A DNA stretch of 64,000 nucleotides from Saccharibacillus sp. O23 (GTDB taxonomy: Bacteria > Bacillota > Bacilli > Paenibacillales > Paenibacillaceae). A model generated the notes under the pieces. That model searched no databases and was not told where the DNA came from. It saw only the letters and a list, made by a program, of their open reading frames with translations. Position numbers and translations under genes: made by a program. Numbering within the stretch: position 1 is the stretch's first letter; every line of letters starts with the position of its first letter. This document shows, in pieces, positions 7,641-16,465 of the stretch. Location of the stretch: assembly GCF_002205895.1 (NCBI RefSeq), contig NZ_NJDE01000002.1, forward strand, positions 248,001 through 312,000, in the 5' to 3' direction.

Positions 7641-7983
7641 ACATGTGCTGTTGGAAGTGTATTGCAGCAAATTCGATCCGGAGCTTAACGAAACTTGCAG
7701 CAAAGAAGAAGTACCCGGCTATTCGTGTTTGGCAGAAAGATGTCCGAATGTGAGCTATACCTATGCCGATCACGAGATTGCTTATACAGGCAAACTCGGC
7801 CAAACTTCGGATACGCAATCTTTTATCGGGTTCGGGGGAGAGATGCTGCCGGATGACGCGGACGAGCAGGAAGAAATCCGATTGAAAAAAGTCTGGGAAG
7901 AGATCTGCAAAAAGAAAATCGCCGAAGCTTACGAAGAGTATATGTCCGGATTGTATTCGGATCACAAGAATAGAGAGGGATAA
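7630..7983 (+). CDS. hypothetical protein, cysteine-containing
   Basis: A 117-residue protein. ATG 7630 is chosen because GAGGAGG lies immediately upstream (7619-7625); the frame is open further 5' but that part belongs to the remnant gene. Four cysteines sit in the N-terminal half (YCSKF, TCSKEE, GYSCLAERC), which could bind a metal, and the C-terminal third is a charged helix. It ends one base before the Imm42-like gene begins, so the two are translationally linked. No family recognised. Confidence 0.55.
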   Translation: MTFTHVLLEVYCSKFDPELNETCSKEEVPGYSCLAERCPNVSYTYADHEIAYTGKLGQTSDTQSFIGFGGEMLPDDADEQEEIRLKKVWEEICKKKIAEAYEEYMSGLYSDHKNREG

Positions 7984-7984
7984 C

Positions 7985-8491
7985 ATGATTATAGGAAACC
8001 GATCCCGTTTTGCTGTCGAATTCGAAATGAACGATCCCGATCAAAACGTTTTGGAAGGTCTATATCTCTGGATCAATAGCGAAAAATTTGGCGGCACGGA
8101 AGGGTGGTTGTCTATAAGAGACGTCGTGTTCGTGATGCAGGATGCAATGATGTATAGAGGCCGAAGAATCGATCCAGACTTATTTTCATTATCCGGAGCG
8201 GAGGCTTTTTATAGATTGCATGCGGCTCTGTACGAAGGCGAGAGCGAATGGGCAGCTATCGCGAATAGGGAAGAATGGGCAAGATTTCAAATCGCGATGA
8301 GTATCGGGGAGTTGGGCGACTATCAGATTTTTCTGATCGAGAACGATCTTCTGCGCAAGGGACGTATATGGATTGCGGATGTCACTTCGAGAGGTTCCGA
8401 TATGGAAGTAAAAGAACATGAACTTTCGTATGGAGAGTTTGATCAGGTTCTCTCGTTAACTTGCGAAGCTTTAGAACGACTAAGCAAATGA
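7985..8491 (+). CDS. Imm42-like immunity protein
   Basis: A 168-residue soluble protein starting at ATG 7985 after AGAGAGGGATAAC. The opening MIIGNRSRFAVEFEM, then GLYLWINSEKFGG and SIRDVVF, is the pattern of the Imm42 family, predicted immunity proteins for polymorphic toxins of Gram-positive and Gram-negative bacteria. The rest has mixed strands and helices and full family length. This is the clearest sign that the AT-rich block is an immunity array. No cognate toxin lies in the window. Confidence 0.7.
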   Translation: MIIGNRSRFAVEFEMNDPDQNVLEGLYLWINSEKFGGTEGWLSIRDVVFVMQDAMMYRGRRIDPDLFSLSGAEAFYRLHAALYEGESEWAAIANREEWARFQIAMSIGELGDYQIFLIENDLLRKGRIWIADVTSRGSDMEVKEHELSYGEFDQVLSLTCEALERLSK

Positions 8492-8559
8492 TGCGGGCAT
8501 GAGAGAAAGATTTATTCGATCAGCTTACCGCAAAGATATCATGCAGAACGGGGGAAGAC

Positions 8560-8976
8560 ATGAACGATCCTAGAATCCGAATCGACTTTTGGCTGACCGG
8601 AGACGTGTTCGATCCTCACGAAATTACGGAAATTCTTGGGATCGTTCCCACGCGGACCTGATTAAAGAAAGATTGCCCGCTTCCGCAAACGGCAGCAACC
8701 ACTTGGAAACTCTCGACGGAAAAAGAAGAGTCCCGATCGATCAGCCGGACATTGGATCAACTATTGGAACAGCTGCGACTCAAAATTCCGGACATTAACG
8801 AGATTTGCCGAAAGCGGGACTTAATGGTTTCTTTTGTCGCTATGGTAGAGATGGAAGCAGAGAACAGACCCGAATTTTGGCTGACCCAAGATCATATTTC
8901 TCTGATGGCCGCGTTGCAAGCCGATTTCAGCATCGATCTGTATGTGTACGAGGATTTAGAAACGACTTTTTCGTAA
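8560..8976 (+). pseudogene. DUF4279 protein gene broken by one stop codon
   Basis: From ATG 8560 (GGGGAAGACA upstream) the frame reads IRIDFWLTGDVFDPHEITEILGIVPTRT, the start typical of DUF4279 proteins, then meets TGA at 8659-8661. The same frame then continues without shift to TAA 8974-8976 with LDQLLEQL, ICRKRDLMVSFVAMVEM and DFSIDLYVYEDLE, the rest of the family. DUF4279 members normally have Trp after PT.T, so a TGG to TGA change explains everything. The gene is otherwise intact, so the inactivation looks recent. DUF4279 proteins are frequent in immunity arrays. Confidence 0.8.
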
Positions 8977-9079
8977 AGAGGGAGCCTATGCGCAAATCGA
9001 GAGAACTTTTCATTGATCCCATGTCGGCGTTTCTGCATGCCTTAGATTTCCGTCGACAAAGCAGTAATTGGATTTTGTA

Positions 9080-9109
9080 TTGTATACATAAATAAATGTA
9101 TAGTATAAT
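9080..9109 (+). promoter_or_regulatory. candidate sigma-A promoter with inverted repeat
   Basis: TTGTAT (9080-9085), 18 bases, then TATAAT (9104-9109). The spacer carries TATACAT/ATGTATA as an inverted repeat. It lies at the boundary between the AT-rich block and the GC-rich genes; the terminator at 9176 would stop its transcript unless it serves a short RNA. Confidence 0.35.
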
Positions 9110-9175
9110 ATACAAAAAATCAGACCATTCGCTCGTTCGCCGCAAAACATGAAACCAAGCACATTCTAAAAATAA

Positions 9176-9207
9176 CAGAGCTGACGTTATAACGGCTCTG
9201 CTTTTTT
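9176..9207 (+). terminator. intrinsic terminator
   Basis: CAGAGCTG pairs with CGGCTCTG (one G-T pair) around a 9-base loop and is followed by CTTTTTT. It marks the end of the AT-rich cassette block. Confidence 0.7.
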
Positions 9208-9258
9208 AATCCTGCATAACGGAAGCGGCGAACCGCGGACCTAGGAGGGAGCGCCGTA

Positions 9259-9822
9259 TTGGAAGACGCCATTCACGTCCGCATTGGACAAAATTTGCAG
9301 CGGATTCGCAAGCAGCGCGGTCTTAGTCTCGACAAGCTGGCGGCTTTGACGAACGTCAGCAAAGGCATGCTGCACCAAATGGAACGGGGAGACATTCAAC
9401 CGACGGTAACCACCGTCTGGAAAATCGCGACAGGGCTCAATATTTCCTTCTCGTCCTTGCTGCGCGACGATGATGCGTCCGTCGTTGTCGCCACCCCGGC
9501 CCATCTGCCGAATGTGACGGAGGATGACGGTCGCTGCCGCATCTATATGCTGTTTCCGTTCGATCCGCAAACGAAGATGGAAATGTTCACGATGGTGCTG
9601 GATGCGGGTACCGATTATACTTCCGTTCCGCACCAGCAAGGCGTATATGAATTTTTGAACGTAACGGACGGTACGCTTCGGATGGACATTCAGGGCGAGT
9701 CTTATACGCTGAACGCCGGACAAGCGATCCGATTTGCCGGACATGCGGCGCATCGATATATCAACCCGTCTGCGACGATCACGACGGTTCAAGTTACGAT
9801 GTACTACAGCGAACAAGAATGA
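9259..9822 (+). CDS. XRE-family regulator with cupin domain
   Basis: A 187-residue transcription factor. Residues about 8-65 form a Cro/CI-type helix-turn-helix (IGQNLQRIRKQRGLSLDKLAALTNVSKGMLHQMERG) and residues about 105-180 a cupin barrel, a common architecture for repressors sensing small ligands. The start is TTG 9259, eight bases after TAGGAGGGA. It lies 19 bases ahead of a YbaK-type gene, so it probably forms a two-gene operon with it and may control it. It is the first gene with the GC-rich codon use of the rest of the window. Confidence 0.9.
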   Translation: MEDAIHVRIGQNLQRIRKQRGLSLDKLAALTNVSKGMLHQMERGDIQPTVTTVWKIATGLNISFSSLLRDDDASVVVATPAHLPNVTEDDGRCRIYMLFPFDPQTKMEMFTMVLDAGTDYTSVPHQQGVYEFLNVTDGTLRMDIQGESYTLNAGQAIRFAGHAAHRYINPSATITTVQVTMYYSEQE

Positions 9823-9841
9823 TTCGAAGGAGGAAATTTAG

Positions 9842-10321
9842 ATGGAATCTCTGCGCAACGAAGGCAGCAGACGCGTGCAAGCCGCACTGATCGAGGGCGG
9901 TTATCCGAACAAGCTCGTCGAGCTGTCCGATAACGCCCACACCGCACAAGCAGCCGCGGAATCGCTTGGCTGCGACGTTGCACAAATCGCCAAGTCGATC
10001 GTATTCCGATTGAAAGAAAGCGACAGTCCGCTTCTCGTGATCGCGAGCGGAATCAACCGGGTCAACGAAAAGAAAATCGCGGCCGCCCTGGACCAGCGCG
10101 TCGGCAAAGCGGATGCGGATTTCGTGCGGGAAAAAACCGGCTTCGTTATTGGCGGCGTGTCTCCGATCGGACATCTCCGGCCGATTCGGACGATTGTCGA
10201 CGAAGATCTTTTTCAATACCGAACCTTATGGGCTGCCGCCGGACATCCGAAAACGGTGTTCGAGGTAACGGCCGCGCAGCTGGTCGCCATGACGGGCGGA
10301 CAGGTGATGTCGATTACGTGA
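9842..10321 (+). CDS. YbaK/EbsC-type aminoacyl-tRNA deacylase
   Basis: A 159-residue single-domain protein of the YbaK/ProX superfamily, which removes wrongly attached amino acids from tRNA (typically Cys or Ala from tRNA-Pro). The features are the conserved lysine in QIAKSIVF, the ASGINRVN strand, and the C-terminal GGVSPIGH loop with VDEDLF and WAAAGHPKTVFEVTAAQLV, all standard. Length matches the stand-alone family. ATG 9842 follows GAAGGAGG. Substrate specificity cannot be read from sequence. Operon with the XRE-cupin regulator is likely. Confidence 0.85.
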   Translation: MESLRNEGSRRVQAALIEGGYPNKLVELSDNAHTAQAAAESLGCDVAQIAKSIVFRLKESDSPLLVIASGINRVNEKKIAAALDQRVGKADADFVREKTGFVIGGVSPIGHLRPIRTIVDEDLFQYRTLWAAAGHPKTVFEVTAAQLVAMTGGQVMSIT

Positions 10322-10371
10322 TTTGTTCTCTTAGACTGCAATTATCGCATCTGGCAGGTACAAGTTTTCGC

Positions 10372-10953
10372 TTACCGCGATACATGCAGTACCTCGTACA
10401 CCGTAATCGCATAGTCCTTTCCTTGTAATCGTCGATCCCGCTCCGTCTGATCTCTCCATTCCTCCGGTAGCGTCTCGTAAAAAGCAAACCGGCTGAATCC
10501 CCACTTATCCGGGTTATACACCAGCACCTCGCTCGCCGCGTCTCCGGCATTCGGAAGCTGCGCCGCCAATATTTCTCCGAAACCGGTGAGCGACGCAGCG
10601 CGCGGAATGCGGCCCGCAACCTCGACGGCCCAGCGCACGCGTGGGAACTCTTCGCCGATCCGCATCGACAGCGGCACGCCGATATTCACCTGCTGCCAGC
10701 CGAACGAAGCGAGGATATTGTCGTAAGGCCCGCCCAGCAGAAATCGATTCATCCCTCCGTGGTCGTTCCATAAATAGAAAGGCGCGTAGCGATTAGCGTC
10801 GTTGCCGAATCGGTCTTTTTCCGAGATCAGATACGTTTTGAACGCCAAGTCGGGGAAACCGTCGGTCTTGGATCCGTTCTGCTGCGCTCTCTCCTTGATG
10901 ATCTGCATGTTATAATCGGCAGGAAGAGGAATCACGTACTGCATGGCAATCAT
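10372..10953 (-). CDS. DUF4865 family protein
   Basis: A 193-residue cytoplasmic protein. MIAMQYVIPLPADYNMQIIKER, FKTYLISEK, YAPFYLWNDHGGMNRFL and the final ALQGKDYAITVYEVLHVSR-like end are the pattern of DUF4865, a family usually encoded divergently from a LysR regulator, exactly as here. Its biochemical role is unknown to me. ATG 10953 has AAAGGACG upstream. It converges with the YbaK-type gene, with about 50 bases between their stops. Confidence 0.8.
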   Translation of the reverse strand: MIAMQYVIPLPADYNMQIIKERAQQNGSKTDGFPDLAFKTYLISEKDRFGNDANRYAPFYLWNDHGGMNRFLLGGPYDNILASFGWQQVNIGVPLSMRIGEEFPRVRWAVEVAGRIPRAASLTGFGEILAAQLPNAGDAASEVLVYNPDKWGFSRFAFYETLPEEWRDQTERDRRLQGKDYAITVYEVLHVSR

Positions 10954-11070
10954 GAGGATCGTCCTTTCTTTCGCGTAGTCGTTTGTTGCCTTTTCAGCTT
11001 ACAAGAGAATGTCGGGCGGCAGGTAACGATCGGAAATGAATAGGGGGATCATCGAAAGTGAGGGGACAAA

Positions 11071-11958
11071 ATGGAGCTGAACGATCTGGAGATCTTCCGC
11101 AGCGTGGCGAAGCACGGTTCGATGTCCAAAGCGGCGGCGGAACTCGGTTACGTCCAATCGAACGTCACTTCGCGGATTCGGGCGTTGGAAGAAGAATTCG
11201 GGGTTCGCTTGCTGGACCGTTCGCCGCGGGGAGCGAGTCTGAGACCGGAAGGCGAACGGCTGCTGATCTACGCCGATCGTATCCATGAATGGATCGAACA
11301 GGCGAAGCTCGAAGTGCCTTCGGCCGAGCGGCGTCCGCTGCGGATCGGCGCTACGCAGACGCTGACGGCGGCTTATCTGCAAGAAGTTCTGCTCGACCCC
11401 GAAGAAGGAGCGCAGCTGTTCACCCGAACGTTGGACGAACTGTCCGCGATGCTTGATCGCGGCGAACTGGATCTGATGCTGGTCAATCGGGAGCCGGAGA
11501 GAGCGGAACGCTGGGTTAGAATGTTGGAAGCGGACGAACCGATCGGCTGGGCGGCGGGTTCTTCTGTTTCCGCTCAGGCGGCAGGGTCGGCGTTTCCGCC
11601 GGAACTTCCGGTGCTGGCAGCGCGCGACCCGCTTTGTCCGTACCGGCGGCAGACGCTGAACTGGCTCGCGGAGACAGATTCGCCGCGCCGGTTGATCGAA
11701 GCCGATACGCTGGATAGCGTGATCGCGATCGTGGAGAGCGGCCGCGGGATCGCGCTGCTGCCTCGGAAGCTCCATACGACGCGCATGCGCGAAGCGGAGA
11801 TGCCGGGATTCCGCGAAGAAGCGGTGAAGATCGCCGTCTATGCCCGCGCCGAACTTCCGGAATTCGCGGAGCGGAAGATCGAAGAATTTTGTCGAAATTT
11901 GCAGGGCATGATTGAACAAGACGCAAACGGTCCAATAAAAACGGGAGAGACGGCTTAA
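11071..11958 (+). CDS. LysR-family transcriptional regulator
   Basis: A 295-residue LysR regulator: winged helix-turn-helix in residues 1-60 (LEIFRSVAKHGSMSKAAAELGYVQSNVTSRIRALEEEFGVRLLDR) and a periplasmic-binding-like ligand domain from about residue 90. ATG 11071 follows GAGGGGACAAA. It is divergent from the DUF4865 gene over a 117-bp gap, the usual layout for a LysR protein and its target, so it probably controls that gene. The inducer is unknown. A hairpin with a T-run at about 11948-11978 probably terminates it. Confidence 0.9.
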   Translation: MELNDLEIFRSVAKHGSMSKAAAELGYVQSNVTSRIRALEEEFGVRLLDRSPRGASLRPEGERLLIYADRIHEWIEQAKLEVPSAERRPLRIGATQTLTAAYLQEVLLDPEEGAQLFTRTLDELSAMLDRGELDLMLVNREPERAERWVRMLEADEPIGWAAGSSVSAQAAGSAFPPELPVLAARDPLCPYRRQTLNWLAETDSPRRLIEADTLDSVIAIVESGRGIALLPRKLHTTRMREAEMPGFREEAVKIAVYARAELPEFAERKIEEFCRNLQGMIEQDANGPIKTGETA

Positions 11959-12044
11959 CGGCCGGGTTCTCTCTTTTTGCTTGCTTCGTTTCGAAGAAGC
12001 GGATACTCTATATAAAGTCATGCCCATGCTGAATGACGGACGCA

Positions 12045-12085
12045 AGTACCTTGACCAAGTTAACTGTAAGGTTGGTTAAAGTACT
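12045..12085 (+). promoter_or_regulatory. 14-bp inverted repeat with stretched promoter spacing
   Basis: AGTACCTTGACCAA (12045-12058) and TTGGTTAAAGTACT (12072-12085) are inverted repeats, 12 of 14 matching, with a nested 8-bp palindrome AGTTAACT in between. TTGACC at 12051-12056 and TAAAGT at 12077-12082 would form a promoter with a 20-base spacer, the geometry used by MerR-type activators. It lies 30 bases ahead of the ArsB-like gene. Confidence 0.5.
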
Positions 12086-12114
12086 AGATCCGTCTAATTA
12101 CTGGAGGTTGAAAG

Positions 12115-13410
12115 GTGCACGCTGCGCTGTGGGCAATTTTTATTTTCGTATTGACGCTGTTTCTGGTGATTCGCCGTCCGTTCGGTCTGCCGATCGGGTG
12201 GTCCGCCTGCGGAGGAGCGGCGTTGGCGCTGCTGACGGGCGTCGTCGGGCTGCAGGACGTGCGCGACGTGACCGACGTGGTCTGGAACGCGACGCTGGCT
12301 TTCGTGGCGATCATCCTGATCTCGCTCGTGCTGGATCGGGTCGGTCTGTTCGAATGGGCGGCGCTGCACGTCGCGCGCGCGGCCGGAGGAAGCGGAACGC
12401 GGATGTTCGTCTATCTGGTGCTGCTCGGAGCGGTCGTGGCCGCGCTGTTCGCCAATGACGGGGCCGCGCTGATCTTGACGCCGATCGTGCTGGCGATGGT
12501 ACGGGCGCTGAAGCTCGACGAGAAACAGGTCTTTCCGTTTATTATCGCGGGCGGCTTTATCGCGGATACGACGTCGCTGCCGCTCTTGATCAGCAATCTG
12601 GTCAATATCGTATCGGCGGATTATTTCGGCATCGGCTTTATCCGGTACGCGGTCGTGATGTTCATGCCGAACTTGTTCGCGTTGGCGGCGAGTCTCGGGG
12701 TGCTGTACTTCTTTTTCCGCAAAAGCATTCCTCGCACCTTCGACGCCGCCGGGGTTAAAGCTCCGGTTACCGCGATTCGCGATCCGAAGCTGTTCCGCAT
12801 TTCGTGGGTGGTGGTCGGTCTGCTGCTCGTCGGATATTTCGCGGGCGAGCTGGCCGGCATTCCGCTGTCGCTGACGGCCGGCGCGATCGCGATCATTTTC
12901 TTGATCATGGCCCGCCGCAGTCCCGCGATTTCGGTCAAATCGGTACTCAAAGAATCGCCGTGGTCGATCGTCTTTTTCTCCGTCGGCATGTACGTGGTCG
13001 TCTACGGCCTGCGCAACGCGGGACTGACCGATCTGCTGGCGGAAGGCATCCGGGCATTCTCCCATTCGGGACTGTTCGCCGCGACGATGGGCATGGGCTT
13101 CTTGAGCGCCGTGTTGTCTTCGGTCATGAACAATCTGCCGACGGTGCTGATCGGGGCGCTGGCGATCGATACGGCGGATATCGGCGGCAAGATTCACGAA
13201 GCGCTGGTCTACGCGAACGTGATCGGAGCCGACCTCGGACCGAAACTGACGCCGATCGGCTCGCTGGCGACGCTGCTCTGGCTGCACGTGCTGAACAACA
13301 AAGGCATCCGCATCACTTGGGGAACCTATTTCAAGATCGGCGTCATCCTGACGATTCCGACGCTGTTCATCACGCTGCTCGGCTTGTATTTGTGGCTATT
13401 GGTCGTCTAG
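12115..13410 (+). CDS. ArsB-like arsenite/anion efflux transporter
   Basis: A 431-residue integral membrane protein with about 10-12 transmembrane helices and the ArsB/NhaD-type (IT superfamily) signatures: [18 protein letters not shown], then a second inverted half with [14 protein letters not shown] and [20 protein letters not shown]. ArsB proteins export arsenite driven by the membrane potential. GTG 12115 follows TGGAGG. No arsC or arsR lies beside it, which is unusual for an arsenic operon, but it has its own dyad-bearing promoter. Other anions (antimonite, silicate) remain possible. Confidence 0.8.
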   Translation: MHAALWAIFIFVLTLFLVIRRPFGLPIGWSACGGAALALLTGVVGLQDVRDVTDVVWNATLAFVAIILISLVLDRVGLFEWAALHVARAAGGSGTRMFVYLVLLGAVVAALFANDGAALILTPIVLAMVRALKLDEKQVFPFIIAGGFIADTTSLPLLISNLVNIVSADYFGIGFIRYAVVMFMPNLFALAASLGVLYFFFRKSIPRTFDAAGVKAPVTAIRDPKLFRISWVVVGLLLVGYFAGELAGIPLSLTAGAIAIIFLIMARRSPAISVKSVLKESPWSIVFFSVGMYVVVYGLRNAGLTDLLAEGIRAFSHSGLFAATMGMGFLSAVLSSVMNNLPTVLIGALAIDTADIGGKIHEALVYANVIGADLGPKLTPIGSLATLLWLHVLNNKGIRITWGTYFKIGVILTIPTLFITLLGLYLWLLVV

Positions 13411-13447
13411 CCGACGTATGCGGAAACGGAACATTTTAATAACGAAG

Positions 13448-13479
13448 ATCCCTGAATCCTTGAGATTCGGGGATTTTTT
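13448..13479 (+). terminator. intrinsic terminator
   Basis: ATCCCTGAATC pairs with GATTCGGGGAT around a 5-base loop, then a T6 run. It ends the ArsB-like transcript. Confidence 0.8.
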
Positions 13480-13496
13480 CATATAAGAATATGGAA

Positions 13497-13513
13497 TTGT
13501 ATAGCGCTTACGA
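13497..13513 (+). promoter_or_regulatory. weak cre-like catabolite repression site
   Basis: TTGTATAGCGCTTACGA contains the right half of a CcpA cre box (AGCGCTTAC), but the left half is off by an insertion. It lies about 110 bases ahead of the GH2 gene, where a CcpA site would make sense. Confidence 0.3.
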
Positions 13514-13621
13514 AAACGTTATAGTAATACAGGAAGGCGGAAGGAGAACGGCGGAAGATCGCAAACGTTCGACGCTTCCGGACTTTGATGAGAACGCATT
13601 CAATAACGGGGAGAGATGACC

Positions 13622-16423
13622 ATGTTAAACCAAATAGATCTGTCCGGCATCTGGCGATTGAGTCTGGACGAGCAGCAGCAAGGGCAGCCGAGCAAGTTCG
13701 AAGACACGATCGAACTGCCGGGGACGACGTCGCACGCGCGCAAAGGCAAACGCAATGAAGAGAAGCTGATCGGTTCGTTGACGGACAGCTACAAATTCGA
13801 AGGTTCCGCTTGGTTCGCCCGAGAGATCGAAGTGACGGACGAGCTGGCTTCGCGTACCGTATTTCTGCATCTGGAGCGCACGCGCTTGACCACGGTCTGG
13901 CTGAACGGCGAAAAGATCGGCAGCCGCGATAGCTTGAACGCCCCGCACGTCTACGATCTGACCGGCAAACTGACGGCGGGAACCGCCGAGCTGGTCATTC
14001 GCGTCGACAATGTCGGCTATCCGACCAAAGGCGGTCATATGACGTCGCCGGACACGCAGACCAACTGGAACGGGATTACGGGAGCGATCGAACTGCGCGT
14101 GTATGGAGCGTCGCGTCTGGAAGAGCTGCGCACCTATCCGAACGTCGCCGGCCGCAGCGTGCGGATTACGGCGAAGGTCGCAGGCGCCGGGGCGGCGAGA
14201 CTGCGCGTGTCGGCCGAGAGTTTCAGCGGAGAAGGAGAACTTGCGGTCGGGCCGGCCGAGTTCGAATTGAGCGGCGGCAGTCTCGATGTCGTCTACGAAA
14301 TGGGCGAAAAGGCGAAGCTCTGGAGCGAATGGTCGCCGGAACTGTACAATCTCAAGCTGGAACTGCTGAGCGCGGACGGCGAAGCGATCGATACGGAGAA
14401 AAGCATTTTCGGGCTGCGCGAGTTCAAACCGGCCGGCGACAAGTTCGAGATCAACGGGAAGCGGACGTTTCTGCGAGGCAAGCACGACGGCCTTATTTTC
14501 CCGCTGACCGGCTATGCGCCGACCTCGGTCGACGAATGGGTGCGCGTGCTGAACATCTCCAAGTCGTACGGCATGAACCATTACCGTTTCCATACGGCCT
14601 GCCCGCCGGAAGCGGCGTTTATCGCGGCGGACATGCTGGGCGTCTACATGGAGCCGGAGCTGCCGTTCTGGGGCACCGTGACGGTACCTGGAGACGAGAA
14701 TCACAATCAGGCGGAGCAGGATTACCTGATCGAAGAAGGCTATGCGATTCTGCGCGCGTTCGGCAACCATCCGTCGTTCGTCATGTTCTCGCTCGGCAAC
14801 GAACTGTGGGGCAGTCGGGAGAAGATCGACTCGATCCTCGCGGACTACAAAGCCTTCGACGGCCGCCCGCTCTATACGCAGGGTTCGAACAACCATCAAT
14901 GGGTGCCGGAGCTGCTGGAACACGACGACTTCTTCTGCGGGGTGCGTTTTACGCGCGAGCGGTTGTTCCGCGGTTCGTACGCCATGTGCGATGCGCCGCA
15001 GGGCCATGTGCAGGTATCGCCTCCGGGCACGCTGACGGATTACGACGAAGCGATCAGTCCTTCGCGCCGGCAAGCCGGCAGCGACGAAGAAAGCGGCAAG
15101 CAGCAGATTCAGATCCAATACGGCACGGAGATGAAAACGGTCGAAGGCGACGGCGGAGGCGATTGGGTGTCGCCGCTGCCTGTCGTCTCGCACGAGATCG
15201 GGCAGTACGCGACGTATCCGGATTTCCGCGAGATCGACAAATATACCGGTTCGCTGCAAGCGGAGAACTTCAAGATCTTCAAGCGGCGGCTGGAGGAAAA
15301 AGGACTCGGTCATCTGGCGCAGGCTTATTTCGAAAATTCGGGCAAGCTGGCGATGGAGAATTACAAAGAAGAACTGGAAGCGGCGCTGCGTTCGCGCAAA
15401 TTGGCCGGTTTCCAACTGCTCGATCTGCAGGATTTCAGCGGGCAGGGGACGGCGCTGGTCGGCGCGCTGGATGCCTTCATGGATTCGAAAGGGCTGATCT
15501 CGCCGGAAGATTGGCGTTCGTTCTGCGCCGACGCGGTTCTGCTCGCGCGCTTCGAGTCGTACCATCTCGTTAGCGGCGATACGTTCCGCGCAGCGGTCGA
15601 GTTGAGCTGGTTCCGTCCGGAAGCGCCGGGAGCGCTCGAAGTGTCTTGGACGTTGGCATCCGGCCGCGAGACGTTGGGCGAAGGCATGATCGCGGCCGAG
15701 ATCGCGGCGAGCGGCGATCTGTTCGAAATCGGCAGGATCGAATGGAAAGTGCCGGATGTCCGATCAATGCGCAAAATCGAGTTGACGCTGCGCCTTGCGG
15801 GAACCGACGTCTACAAACGCTACGATCTGTGGCTCTATCCATCGGATGTCCGGGTCGATTACGACGGCGTGCATGTGTTCGAGAATTTGACGGACGAAGC
15901 CCGGACGCGGTTGGCCGAAGGCGGCAAGGTCCTGCTGATGCCCAAGATCTCGGCGTTGGAAAATACGATCGAAGGGACTTACGCGGCGGACTTCTGGTGC
16001 TTCCCGATGTTCCGTTCGATCTCCGAAAGCATGGACCGCAAGATTCCGGTCGGCACGCACGGCCTGCTGGTGCGCAATCAGCATCCGGCGCTGCGCGATT
16101 TCCCGAGCGAAACGCATTCCACCTACGCTTGGTGGAACGTGGTCATGAATTCGCGTTCCGTCATTCTCGACGGCACCCCGAGCGAGTGGGAGCCGATCGT
16201 GCAGACGATCGACAATTTCGAACGCAACCATAAGCTGGGCCTGCTGTTCGAATGCCGAACGGGCGGCGGCAGCCTGCTCGTCTGCGCCGTCGACGCCGCC
16301 GCGGCCGGACAGTCGCCGGACGGACGGCAGTTCCTGAGCAGCGTGCTGAATTACGCGCGGTCGGAAGCCTTCGCGCCGACGTTCGAGATCGGGTTGGAAG
16401 AGTTGGAAGCGATGATTCGTTAA
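13622..16423 (+). CDS. glycoside hydrolase family 2 protein
   Basis: A 933-residue enzyme with the GH2 layout: a jelly-roll sugar-binding domain (residues about 1-165, with WLNGEKIG and NWNGITGAIEL), an Ig-like sandwich, and a TIM barrel from about residue 275 (FEINGKRTFLRGKHDG). The acid/base is Glu394 in SLGNELWG and the probable nucleophile Glu525 in SHEIGQY. There is no signal peptide, so it acts on imported oligosaccharides. Substrate cannot be told from sequence; beta-galactoside or beta-glucuronide are the usual ones. ATG 13622 is preferred over ATG 13616 because GGGGAGAG directly abuts the latter. It is monocistronic. Confidence 0.85.
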   Translation: MLNQIDLSGIWRLSLDEQQQGQPSKFEDTIELPGTTSHARKGKRNEEKLIGSLTDSYKFEGSAWFAREIEVTDELASRTVFLHLERTRLTTVWLNGEKIGSRDSLNAPHVYDLTGKLTAGTAELVIRVDNVGYPTKGGHMTSPDTQTNWNGITGAIELRVYGASRLEELRTYPNVAGRSVRITAKVAGAGAARLRVSAESFSGEGELAVGPAEFELSGGSLDVVYEMGEKAKLWSEWSPELYNLKLELLSADGEAIDTEKSIFGLREFKPAGDKFEINGKRTFLRGKHDGLIFPLTGYAPTSVDEWVRVLNISKSYGMNHYRFHTACPPEAAFIAADMLGVYMEPELPFWGTVTVPGDENHNQAEQDYLIEEGYAILRAFGNHPSFVMFSLGNELWGSREKIDSILADYKAFDGRPLYTQGSNNHQWVPELLEHDDFFCGVRFTRERLFRGSYAMCDAPQGHVQVSPPGTLTDYDEAISPSRRQAGSDEESGKQQIQIQYGTEMKTVEGDGGGDWVSPLPVVSHEIGQYATYPDFREIDKYTGSLQAENFKIFKRRLEEKGLGHLAQAYFENSGKLAMENYKEELEAALRSRKLAGFQLLDLQDFSGQGTALVGALDAFMDSKGLISPEDWRSFCADAVLLARFESYHLVSGDTFRAAVELSWFRPEAPGALEVSWTLASGRETLGEGMIAAEIAASGDLFEIGRIEWKVPDVRSMRKIELTLRLAGTDVYKRYDLWLYPSDVRVDYDGVHVFENLTDEARTRLAEGGKVLLMPKISALENTIEGTYAADFWCFPMFRSISESMDRKIPVGTHGLLVRNQHPALRDFPSETHSTYAWWNVVMNSRSVILDGTPSEWEPIVQTIDNFERNHKLGLLFECRTGGGSLLVCAVDAAAAGQSPDGRQFLSSVLNYARSEAFAPTFEIGLEELEAMIR

Positions 16424-16465
16424 GGAGAACGGACACGTCGGATACTCGATCTCGATCAGATTTCT

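Noticed and set aside
8989-9095. 35-codon frame starting at ATG 8989 (MRKSRELFIDPMSAF)
   Set aside because: A ribosome-like GAGGGAG is present, but the peptide ends in the AT-rich promoter-like stretch and has no family; it may be a truncated cassette remnant but cannot be supported.
9080-9207. Small RNA between the promoter-like site at 9080 and the terminator at 9176
   Set aside because: The arrangement would give an RNA of about 90 bases, but no conserved structure is visible; noted only as a possibility.
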